This document shows, in pieces, positions 7,177 through 14,858 of a stretch of 16,805 nucleotides of DNA. Made by a program: the position numbers and the translations under genes. Position 1 is the first letter of the stretch, and each line of letters opens with the position of its first letter. This stretch comes from an uncultured Victivallales bacterium. Lineage in GTDB: Bacteria > Verrucomicrobiota > Lentisphaeria > Oligosphaerales > JAFGRS01. The notes below the pieces were generated by a model. That model saw nothing but the letters and a program-made list of their open reading frames with translations, made no database searches and was not told where the DNA came from. The stretch is taken from the NCBI GenBank assembly GCA_903834675.1, contig CAILKC010000505.1, forward strand, positions 1 through 16,805, read 5' to 3'.

Positions 7177-10095
7177 ATGCGAACCCGTCTTGCTCGGGAA
7201 CTGTCGCACCTCGTGCTGGCCTGCGCCTCAACCTTTGCCGCCACCGCCGCGGAACCGCCGCCAGCCCTCCTCCAGAACGGCGGCTTTGAGCTGCTCGTCC
7301 CCCAGCCCGGCGTCCCGGCGACCGGCGGTAAGAGCGGCAGCTGGATGCTCAAGGGCGGCCCGAAGGCACCCGCTGAATGGGTCCTGAGCGGCTGGTTTGG
7401 CGGCGAACTGGAGGTGCGCTCCGACGGCGCCCCCGAGGGCACGACCTACGTCCGGGTCCAGGCCGGCGCCGAGCGCGAAGCGCACCTGCACCAGGCCTGC
7501 CCAGGGGTCTGGACGGCGGGCAGCTTCAAGGCCGCCGTCCGCTATCGCGGCGGCCCGGTCATGCTCGAGGCGTACGAGTACCGCGAGCCCGGCAAGAGCC
7601 CACAGGTGGTGACCATCGCCACCGGCCCCGCCAGCGTGGACTGGCGGCAACTCGAGACCTACTACATTCCGGCTGAGGGTGAGCAGTGCCGACTGGCTGT
7701 CGGGGTGGCCCCGGGCAGCAGCGCCGATCTCGATGACGTCCGCCTCTGGCAGTGCGAACCCGAGCCCGAACCCGAACGCCCAGGCTGGCTCAACGCCAGG
7801 AACCACGGAGTGTCTGGCTCCTCCTTCGAGACCACCGCCGCCACCACCGCAGGATCGAAGGAGATTGTGGTCAAGACCCCCGGCGACTTCCGGCCCGGGC
7901 AGGAGGTGCTGCTCTCGAAGTGTAATCCGACCGTGGTCCAGGCCGTGGTCTGGGGGCCGAAAACAGCCTATGCCGCCGTCACCTCGAAGCCGGTCAACGA
8001 GCTGCTCGAGTTCCGCGGCTACGAGCAATGGGACACGGACTGGGAGCCGTACTTCCTCGACATCGAACGGACCACGCCGCCGTGCTTCCGCTGGAGCAAC
8101 GACATCGCCCGTACCTGGCAGCCGAAGGTCCCCATCACCGGCGACTGGCAGCCCCTCACCCGCGGTCTCGAAGTCCGCTTCAAGGACACCGCCTTCGATT
8201 GGGCTGGAGGCTACACCGTGACCTTCAGTATCCGCAGTCAGTTGCTGACCGTCATCCAGGCGATCGACGGAAACCGCGTCACCCTGCGCGACGCTCCCAA
8301 GCGCGCGGTTGCCGACGCGGCGCTGCGGCACGTGGACAGTTGGGCGCTGCAGGCGGTCGTGGACCGGGCGCTCAAGGAGAAGTGCCATGTCTACCTGCCC
8401 GCCGGTCGCTACCGGCTGACCCGCGGCATCGTGGTGCAGAACCCCGAAGGGCTGATCATCGAGGGGGTGAATGGGGTGCAGACCGTCCTCGATTTCCGTG
8501 AGGGCGCGGGCGCCTGCATCAGCCTGCGCGGCGGCACCGAGGCGACCCTCCGCAACCTGGCCATGGTCGGGCACAGCGGCTTCGCGGAACGCGACCAGTG
8601 CGGCTACCTGCCCATGTGGGGGACCGGCTTCTTCTGGGGCATGTCCATCAAGCAGTGCTACGCCACGGACATCTACGGGACCGAGCGGGTACTGGTCGAG
8701 AACTGTCACGCCAGCCGCATGTCGGCCGAGTGCTTTGCCGCTTACGGACCCAGCCGCGGCACGCTGGCCGAACCGGGGAAGAAGCCCTACTCGAAATCGG
8801 TGACCTATCTGCGCTGTTCAGCGACCGATTGCGGCCGCAACGCCTTCAATGACATCAACTGCGGCCCCGAGAACACCAGCATCCTCTACTGCCGCATCGT
8901 CGATGTCGGTGGCTGCGCCTGGGAGAGCGCCTCGCGTTTCGTGAAGTTCGTCGGCAACTACGTGCGCAACGCCGGCACCGTGGCCATCGGTAACCTGGGA
9001 CCCGGTAACCGCGATCCCTCCTTTGCCGAGGTGGGCTCGGGGCAGCACCTCGTCTCCGGTAACGTCTTCGAGAGCGTCGTGCCCTACGGCGGCTGCGCGG
9101 TGCGCTCCTGCAGTGGTTCGACCCAGGTTCTGATCACCAATAACCTGTTCGTCAACTTCGGCTCCGCCGCCGTCGAGACCCTCGGGCTCTCGGACGCGGA
9201 CCACTTCCCCTCGGCCAATACGACCATCACGGGCAATATCTTCGATATGACCTGCATCACCGACACGCCCGTGGCGCGCCACGCCATCGAGGTGAGCACC
9301 AACGACACCCTCGTCAGCGACAACCAGATCTACGTGCGCGGCAGCGTCGACCCGCTGGTGACCGCCATCCGCCTCCGCGAGCCGGCGCTCAACCTGAACA
9401 TCCACGACAACCTGATCCGCAACTGCGGCAGCGGCATCGTCACGGCCCGGGCGCAGGCACGGGTGGCAGAGGTCATCGACCGCAAGACCTTCAGCTTCGC
9501 TGGCAACCGCGTACCCTACGCCCGGCCGCCCACGACGCATCTCTACCGCGGCTGGAACCTGGCCTGGCTGGCCGCGGGACGCCCCCTCGGTCTCTCGGTC
9601 ATCGAGGCCTTCGATCCCCTCACCTTCCGGCTGACGCTGCGTGAACCACGTGAGCTAAAAGTGGGCGATGCCTTCGAGGTCTTCCCGCCCTCAAGCGCCA
9701 ACTGGGACATCCACGACAACACCATCGCCGACTGCCAGCGGCCGGTCGTGCTCGACTCCTACGGCAGCGCGACCTCGCGGTTCCGCGGCAATCTCCTGGC
9801 CCGCGGCACGACCCCCGGCGTCAAACAGGCCATCGAGATCCGTGGGCGCTTCGACCTGACCGGCAACCAGCTCAATGGCTTTGACGAAGCGGACAGCGTC
9901 GCCCTCGACCTCGGCCCGGATGCCCTCGGCAGACCGCCGCAGAATACCATCACGCGCAACGTCTTCACCGGCTGCGATAGCATCGTGAAGGAGGCGGTAC
10001 CCGGGCTGTGGAGCCAATGCCTCACGGCCGACAACCTCTTTGTCGGCTGCCGACTGACCCCCGCAACCGGCGGCACGGCCGTCCCGCGGGAGTAG
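7177..10095 (+). CDS. Secreted pectate-lyase-fold (beta-helix) protein with N-terminal jelly-roll domain; paralogue of the 2783 gene
   Basis: Protein of 972 residues. Residues 1-25 form a signal peptide ending ATAA before EPPP. C16 comes too early in the hydrophobic stretch to be a good lipobox. Residues about 30-193 (NGGFELL to DLDDVRLWQ) look like a carbohydrate-binding jelly-roll domain of the CBM4/CBM_4_9 or galactose-binding type. An acidic EPEPEPERP linker (residues 194-202) follows. From WLNARNHGVSGSSFETTAA (residue 204) to the end the protein runs parallel to the 2783 gene product: FRWSND at 304-309, PAGRYRL, GGTEATLRNLAMVGHSG, ERVLVENCHASRMSAECF, HLYRGWNLAW at 788-797 and the ending LFVGCRLTPATGGT. 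It lacks the C-terminal CBM9-like domain of its paralogue. Likely a polysaccharide-active or binding protein outside the cytoplasm; no reaction can be assigned. Last gene of the operon. Confidence 0.85.
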   Translation: MRTRLARELSHLVLACASTFAATAAEPPPALLQNGGFELLVPQPGVPATGGKSGSWMLKGGPKAPAEWVLSGWFGGELEVRSDGAPEGTTYVRVQAGAEREAHLHQACPGVWTAGSFKAAVRYRGGPVMLEAYEYREPGKSPQVVTIATGPASVDWRQLETYYIPAEGEQCRLAVGVAPGSSADLDDVRLWQCEPEPEPERPGWLNARNHGVSGSSFETTAATTAGSKEIVVKTPGDFRPGQEVLLSKCNPTVVQAVVWGPKTAYAAVTSKPVNELLEFRGYEQWDTDWEPYFLDIERTTPPCFRWSNDIARTWQPKVPITGDWQPLTRGLEVRFKDTAFDWAGGYTVTFSIRSQLLTVIQAIDGNRVTLRDAPKRAVADAALRHVDSWALQAVVDRALKEKCHVYLPAGRYRLTRGIVVQNPEGLIIEGVNGVQTVLDFREGAGACISLRGGTEATLRNLAMVGHSGFAERDQCGYLPMWGTGFFWGMSIKQCYATDIYGTERVLVENCHASRMSAECFAAYGPSRGTLAEPGKKPYSKSVTYLRCSATDCGRNAFNDINCGPENTSILYCRIVDVGGCAWESASRFVKFVGNYVRNAGTVAIGNLGPGNRDPSFAEVGSGQHLVSGNVFESVVPYGGCAVRSCSGSTQVLITNNLFVNFGSAAVETLGLSDADHFPSANTTITGNIFDMTCITDTPVARHAIEVSTNDTLVSDNQIYVRGSVDPLVTAIRLREPALNLNIHDNLIRNCGSGIVTARAQARVAEVIDRKTFSFAGNRVPYARPPTTHLYRGWNLAWLAAGRPLGLSVIEAFDPLTFRLTLREPRELKVGDAFEVFPPSSANWDIHDNTIADCQRPVVLDSYGSATSRFRGNLLARGTTPGVKQAIEIRGRFDLTGNQLNGFDEADSVALDLGPDALGRPPQNTITRNVFTGCDSIVKEAVPGLWSQCLTADNLFVGCRLTPATGGTAVPRE

Positions 10096-10101
10096 CCCCG
10101 G

Positions 10102-12186
10102 TCAGAGGCCGTGCATGTGCCGCGCAATGACGTGGTCCTGGTACTCTGGCCCGAGTTCGCAGAAGTAGCCACTCCAGCCCCAGACGCGCACAATCAGGTT
10201 GCGGTGCAGCTCGGGTTGGGCCTTGGCCGAGCGCAGCGTCTCCGCGTTCAGCGTGTTCAACTGCAGTTGCTGGCAGCCCAGGCGGGCGAACTGGCGGACC
10301 AACAGGGCGACCTTGCCGAGGGATTCACCATCACGAAAGACCGCGTCGGAGAGCTCCAGCGTGATCGGGCCACCATTGCAGATGCGGCGATAGTCCAGCT
10401 TGGCAAAGCTCTGCAGGATACTCAGAGGGCCACGACTGCGGGTGCCTGGCGCAGGAGCCAGACTTGAACTGAAGAAGTCGCCCTGCCGCCGACCATCGGC
10501 CGTGGCGCCTACCGCGGGCTCCCGCATCCCCTCGTGCCCCCTGGCCAACCAGACATAGTACATCGCCGAGCCGCTGCCCGGACGCACCCGCCCGCCCCGG
10601 CCGTTGTCGGTAACGCTCTCGCAGGCCTCGGCAAAGGCGTCAAAGAGGAAGCGCAATAGGGTGTCCGCTTCATCCTCGTTGTTCCCCACCCGAGGCCCCG
10701 AGGCCATGGTCTCACGCACCTCCTCGAAGCCCTTCCAGTCATAGGCCAGGGCCGCAGTCAGCATCCGCGCGGGGACCCGTGACTCGTCGAAGACGAAGCG
10801 TTTCACCGCGGTCAGGGCGTCCGCCGCGTTGGCGGCACCGGCGCCGTGGATACCGAAGTTATTGTAGAGCGCCCCTTTTGAAAGATCCTGACCGCGCTCG
10901 ATGCAGTCGCTCATGAGGACCGAGTACCACGGCGCCGGCGGCAGGATCACGTGGCGATACTCTTCCACTCGCCTCAGGGTCTGTTCCCGGATGTTCTGCC
11001 GAGTCCGTGCCAGGATCGCCGCAAAGCCCTCGTCGGCATCGAGGCCGGAGCGGATGGCCTGGTCCACGGCCGCCGGAAATGACAGAGCCCCGATGTTGAC
11101 CACCTCCATGCCGCGGCCCGGAATGATGTACTCCCAGCACGCCGCCACGGTGTAATCGCGGGCGTCCTCCAGGCGATAGCCATGCGCCAGCAGGCCAGGA
11201 ATCACCACATCGTCGTTCGAATACTGCGGAAAGCCCAGGCCTTTCTTGGTCAGCTCAGCCGCCAACTCCAGCAGCGCGAGGTCGGTGTCGCGATTGACGC
11301 GCAGGTTGATCTTGGGGTCAATCAGGTTGACCTCACCCGCCACCCGCAACACCATCTGCGTGAGCGCATTCACCGCGACCTGGCCCTTCCGGTCCACGCC
11401 CCCCAGCATCAGGCTCTGCCCGTTGTCGCCCTGCTGCACCCCCGGATACAGATCACTGTCTCGATTCAGCGAGATGAAGAACTCCGCCAGCAGGTCCTCG
11501 GCCTCGCCGATGGACAGTGTCCCCGCGGCAAGATCACGCTCCAGGTAGGGCCACATGTACTGATCGAAGCGGCCCAGGCCAACGTGGTAGTGCCCGCACA
11601 GCCAGACGCTGGCATGCAGGATTCGCAGCCCCTGCAACGCCTCGTGGAACGTGCGCGGCGCCTCCGCCGGAACCCGCCGCAGCAGGGCGGCGAGGTCGGT
11701 ACGGCCGGCCTGCTCAGCCGCTTCAGCATAGCGCCGCACCAGCTCCAGGAGCGCCTCGATACAGACCATGGCGCTATCCAGGAACGCCACCGCCTCAGGG
11801 TCGTGACGACGACGCTCACGGCTGAGTAAGGCCGCTTTGCGGCGGGCCAGCAGGCCCTGGCTGAGGGCCATACCCCAGTCGGCACAGATGTTGCTAATCG
11901 GGCCCAGTTCGTGGGCGCGACCGCCCGCAAATTGCCGCAACCAGGCGTCGGGCGGGTAGATGGCCGGCACAGTCGGCAGGGTACGGGTGAAGACGAGGCG
12001 CTGGTCGGGCTCGATCACGGGCCGCTCTGCCTGGCACTGCCGGACAAAGAGCCGAGCGACGCGCTGCATCCAGCTCAGCCCTTCGCGCTCGCACTCACTG
12101 ACGACGTCCGGCACGCCCACCTGGCGCACCCCTGCATGGCGGCGCAAACGCACCGCCTCCCGCATTGCCCGCAGCCGAGGAGTCAT
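10102..12186 (-). CDS. Glycyl radical enzyme of the pyruvate formate-lyase-like family, substrate unknown
   Basis: Protein of 694 residues, shorter than most family members (about 760-850). The glycyl radical motif RVWGWSGYFCELGPE near the C-terminus places the radical on G670. The active-site Cys is C350 in VAACWEYIIPG, with E352 two residues on. Other family blocks are GRFDQYMWPYLERDL, LMLGGVDRKGQVAVNALTQM and ALYNNFGIHGAGAANAADAL. The Cys350-Gly670 distance (320) fits the family. Known eliminases such as glycerol dehydratase and CutC carry Cys-x-Glu, whereas pyruvate formate-lyase carries Cys-Cys, so a lyase or dehydratase reaction is inferred. The frame is open to 12336, but that extension lies inside the activase gene and is rich in Cys, Arg and Gly, so ATG 12186 was chosen; AGGA lies 11 bases upstream. 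The activase gene ends 52 bases upstream. Such enzymes are oxygen-sensitive, implying anoxic use. Confidence 0.9.
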   Translation of the reverse strand: MTPRLRAMREAVRLRRHAGVRQVGVPDVVSECEREGLSWMQRVARLFVRQCQAERPVIEPDQRLVFTRTLPTVPAIYPPDAWLRQFAGGRAHELGPISNICADWGMALSQGLLARRKAALLSRERRRHDPEAVAFLDSAMVCIEALLELVRRYAEAAEQAGRTDLAALLRRVPAEAPRTFHEALQGLRILHASVWLCGHYHVGLGRFDQYMWPYLERDLAAGTLSIGEAEDLLAEFFISLNRDSDLYPGVQQGDNGQSLMLGGVDRKGQVAVNALTQMVLRVAGEVNLIDPKINLRVNRDTDLALLELAAELTKKGLGFPQYSNDDVVIPGLLAHGYRLEDARDYTVAACWEYIIPGRGMEVVNIGALSFPAAVDQAIRSGLDADEGFAAILARTRQNIREQTLRRVEEYRHVILPPAPWYSVLMSDCIERGQDLSKGALYNNFGIHGAGAANAADALTAVKRFVFDESRVPARMLTAALAYDWKGFEEVRETMASGPRVGNNEDEADTLLRFLFDAFAEACESVTDNGRGGRVRPGSGSAMYYVWLARGHEGMREPAVGATADGRRQGDFFSSSLAPAPGTRSRGPLSILQSFAKLDYRRICNGGPITLELSDAVFRDGESLGKVALLVRQFARLGCQQLQLNTLNAETLRSAKAQPELHRNLIVRVWGWSGYFCELGPEYQDHVIARHMHGL

Positions 12187-12197
12187 GTTTGCAAAAG

Positions 12198-12201
12198 TCC
12201 T
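12198..12201 (-). promoter_or_regulatory. Probable ribosome binding site of the glycyl radical enzyme gene
   Basis: On the minus strand AGGA within ACAGGAC lies 11 bases before ATG 12186. The spacing is slightly long but supports this start over the upstream in-frame codon at 12336. Confidence 0.5.
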
Positions 12202-12238
12202 GTTCGCGCCCGCACCGCAAGCACAGGCGCAGCCTTGT

Positions 12239-12997
12239 TCAAAGCACCCTGACCTCCAGGCCAGACCGCACGAACACCTCAGTGTCCGCGCGCGGCGGCT
12301 GCGCTTCATCCCAGCTGGGCGCAAAACGCAGCCCACAGGCGCTGTACTTGCCGCCCGCGGCCCGGTTGTACGGCAGCAAGTCTACACGCACCAACCCCGC
12401 AAGGCAATGGCAGGTCCGTGCAATCGCGCCCAGATTCTCCGGGGTGTCCGTGACCCCGGGAACCAAAGGCACGCGGATCACATACGGGCGCTTCGACTCG
12501 GACAGCGCCCGCAGGTTCCGCAAAATCGGCGCGTTCTCGCAGCCGGTATAGCGCTGGTGCAGCTCCGTGTCGATGAGCTTCAGGTCGAAGAACACCAGGT
12601 CGACCTTACCCACCAGGCGCCGAAACGCGGTCTCGTCGCCGTAGCCCGAGGTGTCCAGTACCACGTGTTGCCGGTCAAGCCCCTCAATCACCGCTTCCAC
12701 AAACTCGGACTGCTGCAGCGGTTCGCCGCCGGAGAAGGTCACTCCGCCACCCCCGTCGCGCAGAAGGTCCGCCTGAAGGTTCAGACGCGCCGCCAGTGCC
12801 GCTGCCTCGAACCGTTGCCCCACCAGGCGCTCTCCCCCGGCACTGCGCAGCACCTGCGGTTCCGACGCCAGCCCCTCGGGATTGTGGCACCAGGCACAAC
12901 GCAGCGGGCAACCTTTCAAGAATACGGTCGTGCGCAGGCCCGGCCCATCAAATACCGCGAATTCCTTGATGTCGAAAACAACCCCGGTTACACCCAC
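12239..12997 (-). CDS. Glycyl radical enzyme activating enzyme (radical SAM, PflA-like)
   Basis: Protein of 252 residues. CPLRCAWC at residues 30-37 is the CxxxCxxC motif (C30, C34, C37) binding the 4Fe-4S cluster that reductively cleaves S-adenosylmethionine. The preceding FDGPGLRTTVFLKG is typical of activases, and FSGGEP (88-93) is the SAM-binding GGE motif. It would abstract hydrogen from G670 of the enzyme encoded next on the same strand. There is no Cys between C37 and the GGE motif, so the ferredoxin-like insert with extra clusters found in many dehydratase activases is absent; length and plan match pyruvate formate-lyase activase. The start is GTG 12997. The nearby ATG at 12999 is in another frame and stops after three codons. 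No strong ribosome site is seen, so the start is less certain than the gene. Confidence 0.9.
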   Translation of the reverse strand: MGVTGVVFDIKEFAVFDGPGLRTTVFLKGCPLRCAWCHNPEGLASEPQVLRSAGGERLVGQRFEAAALAARLNLQADLLRDGGGGVTFSGGEPLQQSEFVEAVIEGLDRQHVVLDTSGYGDETAFRRLVGKVDLVFFDLKLIDTELHQRYTGCENAPILRNLRALSESKRPYVIRVPLVPGVTDTPENLGAIARTCHCLAGLVRVDLLPYNRAAGGKYSACGLRFAPSWDEAQPPRADTEVFVRSGLEVRVL

Positions 12998-13053
12998 ATT
13001 GCACCCCGTTTGCTCCAGAACCGGAATACCTGCCCGGCAACATACACCACCGC

Positions 13054-13086
13054 GGGGGGAAGGAAGGAAGGGAGGAAGGAAGGGAA
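13054..13086 (+). repeat. All-purine low-complexity tract (GGAAGGAAGG type)
   Basis: Thirty-three consecutive purines, six G followed by repeating GGAA/GGGA units, lie between the divergent activase and murJ-like genes. The order is nearly mirror-symmetric, the type of tract that can form triplex (H-)DNA. It is upstream of both genes, so it may lie in promoter or leader DNA. No function is shown. Confidence 0.8.
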
Positions 13087-13121
13087 CGGACCAAACGGAC
13101 CAAACGGACAGAACGGACCAA
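13086..13121 (+). repeat. Tandem 9-bp repeat, four units of ACGGACCAA
   Basis: Units at 13086-13094, 13095-13103, 13104-13112 (ACGGACAGA, two changes) and 13113-13121. Unit length is a multiple of three, but nothing supports translation. The region is between divergent genes. There are no spacers, so this is not CRISPR. Likely an intergenic microsatellite-type repeat; whether it recurs elsewhere in the genome cannot be seen. Confidence 0.85.
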
Positions 13122-13123
13122 GC

Positions 13124-13150
13124 GGGGGAAACGGGGAAAGGGGAGGAAGG
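13124..13150 (+). other. Run of G-tracts upstream of the murJ-like gene (possible G-quadruplex)
   Basis: G-runs of 5, 4, 4, 2 and 2 separated by 1 to 4 bases on the coding strand of the downstream gene, 63 bases before ATG 13213. Three runs are at least four long and the remaining two are short, so a two-layer or bulged quadruplex is possible in DNA or leader RNA. Regulatory effect is speculation. The rest of the divergent gap (12998-13212) shows no convincing promoter by eye. Confidence 0.35.
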
Positions 13151-13212
13151 CGAGCCGCAGATTTCCTGGCGGCGGAGGCTCGCAGGCGGGGCTGTCGGTG
13201 GTCTATTACGCC

Positions 13213-14781
13213 ATGCGCTTCTGGAAGAGTCGTCAGCAGGTCGGCCTTGCCGCCGTGATCATGGGTGTGAGCATCCTGTTGTCGCGCGTCATGGGGCTAC
13301 TGCGTGACAAGGTCATCTCCTACCTGTTCGGCGCCAGCGGCGAATCGGACCTCTACTTTGCCGCCTTTGTCATTCCCGACTTCATCAACTACCTCCTGGC
13401 CGGGGCCTACTTCTCCATCACCCTCATTCCGCTGTTGTCCCGTTCCTTTGCGCGGGACCGCGACGATGGCTGGCGCTTCTTTTCCACGGTCTTCACCTGG
13501 GTCACCGTGGTCATTGTGATCCTCACCGGGGTGGCGATGGTGTTGGCGCCGCGCCTGGCGCATCTGGCCGCCCCGGGGTTGCCGCCGGAGTCTCTGCCGC
13601 GCCTGACGCACTTTCTGCGCCTCATCCTGCCGGCTCAAATCTTCTTCCTGCTGGGCTCGTGCTTCACCGCCATCCTCTATCTGCGCAAGCAGTTCCTGGC
13701 GCCGGCCCTGACCCCGCTGATCTACAACGGCATGACCATCGTCGTCGGTCTGCTACTGCGCGGCCGGGGGATGGAAGGATTCTGCTGGGGGGTGTTGCTG
13801 GGGGCGTTGCTGGGCAACCTGCTCATTCCCTACCTGGCCGTGCGCTATGGCGAGGGGCTGCGGCTGCGCCTCTCGTGGTCGCATCCTGACCTGCGGCGCT
13901 TCTGCATCCTGGCACTGCCGCTCATGATCGGCCAGTCGATTGTGATGATGGATGAGCAACTGGTGCGCGTTTTCGGCTCCCTGGCCGGGGTTGGCGCGAT
14001 CAGCTGGCTCAGCTACGCGCGGCGCATCATGATGGTGCCTGTCGGCGTCGTGGCGCAGGCCGCCGGCGTGGCCTCTTACCCCTTCCTGGCCGAACTCGCC
14101 GCCAAGGGCGATACGGAGCGGCTGCAACGCACCTTGAACACCGCGCTGCGGAATCTGCTGACCTTGCTCATCCCGCTGTCGGTGTGGATGATGGTGGTCG
14201 CCGAGCCGACCATTCGGCTGATCTTCCAGCAGGGTCGCTTCAGCGCCGCCGACACGCAGCAGACGGCCCTGCTACTCCGGATTTTCCTGGCGGTCGTCTT
14301 CTGCTGGGGATTGCACCAGCTCATCGGCCGGGCCTTCTACGCCCGGGGGGATACTCTCTCGCCGGCCGTCATAGGCACTCTCGCGACGCTGGTTTCGGCG
14401 CCTGTCTTCATCGTCTGCGCCAAGCACTTCCAGGCGACCGGGGTGGCCGTGGCCAGCGTCGGCTCGATCGCGCTGTACACCCTGGCGCTGGCGCTCTGGT
14501 GGCGACGGCGCTTTGGCCCTGGCATCTTCGCCTCGCTGGCCGGGGCCGGGCTGAAACTGGTTCTTCTGGCCCTGCTTGCGGCCGTGCCTGCCGCAGTGGT
14601 GGTTTACTCCGAAAGACGGTTCTGTGGGGGCCTGTCACTGCGCGGAGCCGCGTATGCGATCAGCGCCAGCGGCGCCGCCTTTGCAGTTCCCTTCGTGCTG
14701 CTCTCAAGCCGTTTCGTTCCGGCCCTTGTCCGGCCCTACCTGGAACGACTTGGCCCGGCGGGACGCTGGCTGCTCCGCTGA
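13213..14781 (+). CDS. murJ: MurJ/MviN-type lipid flippase (MOP superfamily)
   Basis: Protein of 522 residues, an inner-membrane protein with about 14 hydrophobic segments; family members are about 510 residues. MurJ flips lipid II across the membrane for peptidoglycan synthesis. Seen: LLSRVMGLLRDKVISYLFGAS (R25, R31, D32) in the first segment, SDLYFAAFVIPDF, GRAFYARGDTLSP in the middle of the second half, and regular membrane helices to the end. Where Escherichia coli MurJ has LLRRIFAEGAFS, this protein has FINYLLAGAYFS, so one essential Arg and a Glu are not conserved; it may belong to a MurJ-like clade with that variation. The start is uncertain: GTG 13198 is in frame 15 bases upstream and has GGCGG 8 bases before it, while ATG 13213 has only GGTGG 12 bases before. 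It is divergent from the activase and not obviously linked to the glycan genes. Confidence 0.88.
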   Translation: MRFWKSRQQVGLAAVIMGVSILLSRVMGLLRDKVISYLFGASGESDLYFAAFVIPDFINYLLAGAYFSITLIPLLSRSFARDRDDGWRFFSTVFTWVTVVIVILTGVAMVLAPRLAHLAAPGLPPESLPRLTHFLRLILPAQIFFLLGSCFTAILYLRKQFLAPALTPLIYNGMTIVVGLLLRGRGMEGFCWGVLLGALLGNLLIPYLAVRYGEGLRLRLSWSHPDLRRFCILALPLMIGQSIVMMDEQLVRVFGSLAGVGAISWLSYARRIMMVPVGVVAQAAGVASYPFLAELAAKGDTERLQRTLNTALRNLLTLLIPLSVWMMVVAEPTIRLIFQQGRFSAADTQQTALLLRIFLAVVFCWGLHQLIGRAFYARGDTLSPAVIGTLATLVSAPVFIVCAKHFQATGVAVASVGSIALYTLALALWWRRRFGPGIFASLAGAGLKLVLLALLAAVPAAVVVYSERRFCGGLSLRGAAYAISASGAAFAVPFVLLSSRFVPALVRPYLERLGPAGRWLLR

Positions 14782-14803
14782 GCCGTGGTGCCGTCCTTGC
14801 TCG

Positions 14804-14832
14804 CGATGCAGCAACCCTCCTGAGTAGCATCG
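14804..14832 (+). terminator. Weak hairpin between convergent genes
   Basis: CGATGC (14804-14809) pairs with GCATCG (14827-14832) across a 17-base loop in the 77-base gap between the murJ-like stop and the stop of the minus-strand propeller gene. The stem is short and there is no U-run on either strand, so a terminator role is only possible. Confidence 0.2.
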
Positions 14833-14858
14833 GGGCCCGGCCTCGGTCCTGAGTTGAA

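Noticed and set aside
10083..10090. Palindrome CCCGCGGG as a bidirectional terminator between convergent genes
   Set aside because: It is only 8 bases with no loop, lies within the coding sequence and has no U-run on either side.
12187..12336. Longer version of the glycyl radical enzyme starting at 12336
   Set aside because: The added 50 residues overlap the activase gene, are rich in Cys, Arg and Gly, and match no family segment. AGGA before ATG 12186 supports the shorter form.
13086..13121. CRISPR-like array
   Set aside because: Units are 9 bp, directly adjacent and without spacers, and no cas gene is present.
11960..13258. Plus-strand open frame of 432 codons across the glycyl radical enzyme, activase and intergenic repeat
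   Set aside because: It is antisense to two genes with exact catalytic motifs, and its NGPNGPNGQNGP stretch is only the 9-bp repeat read as codons.
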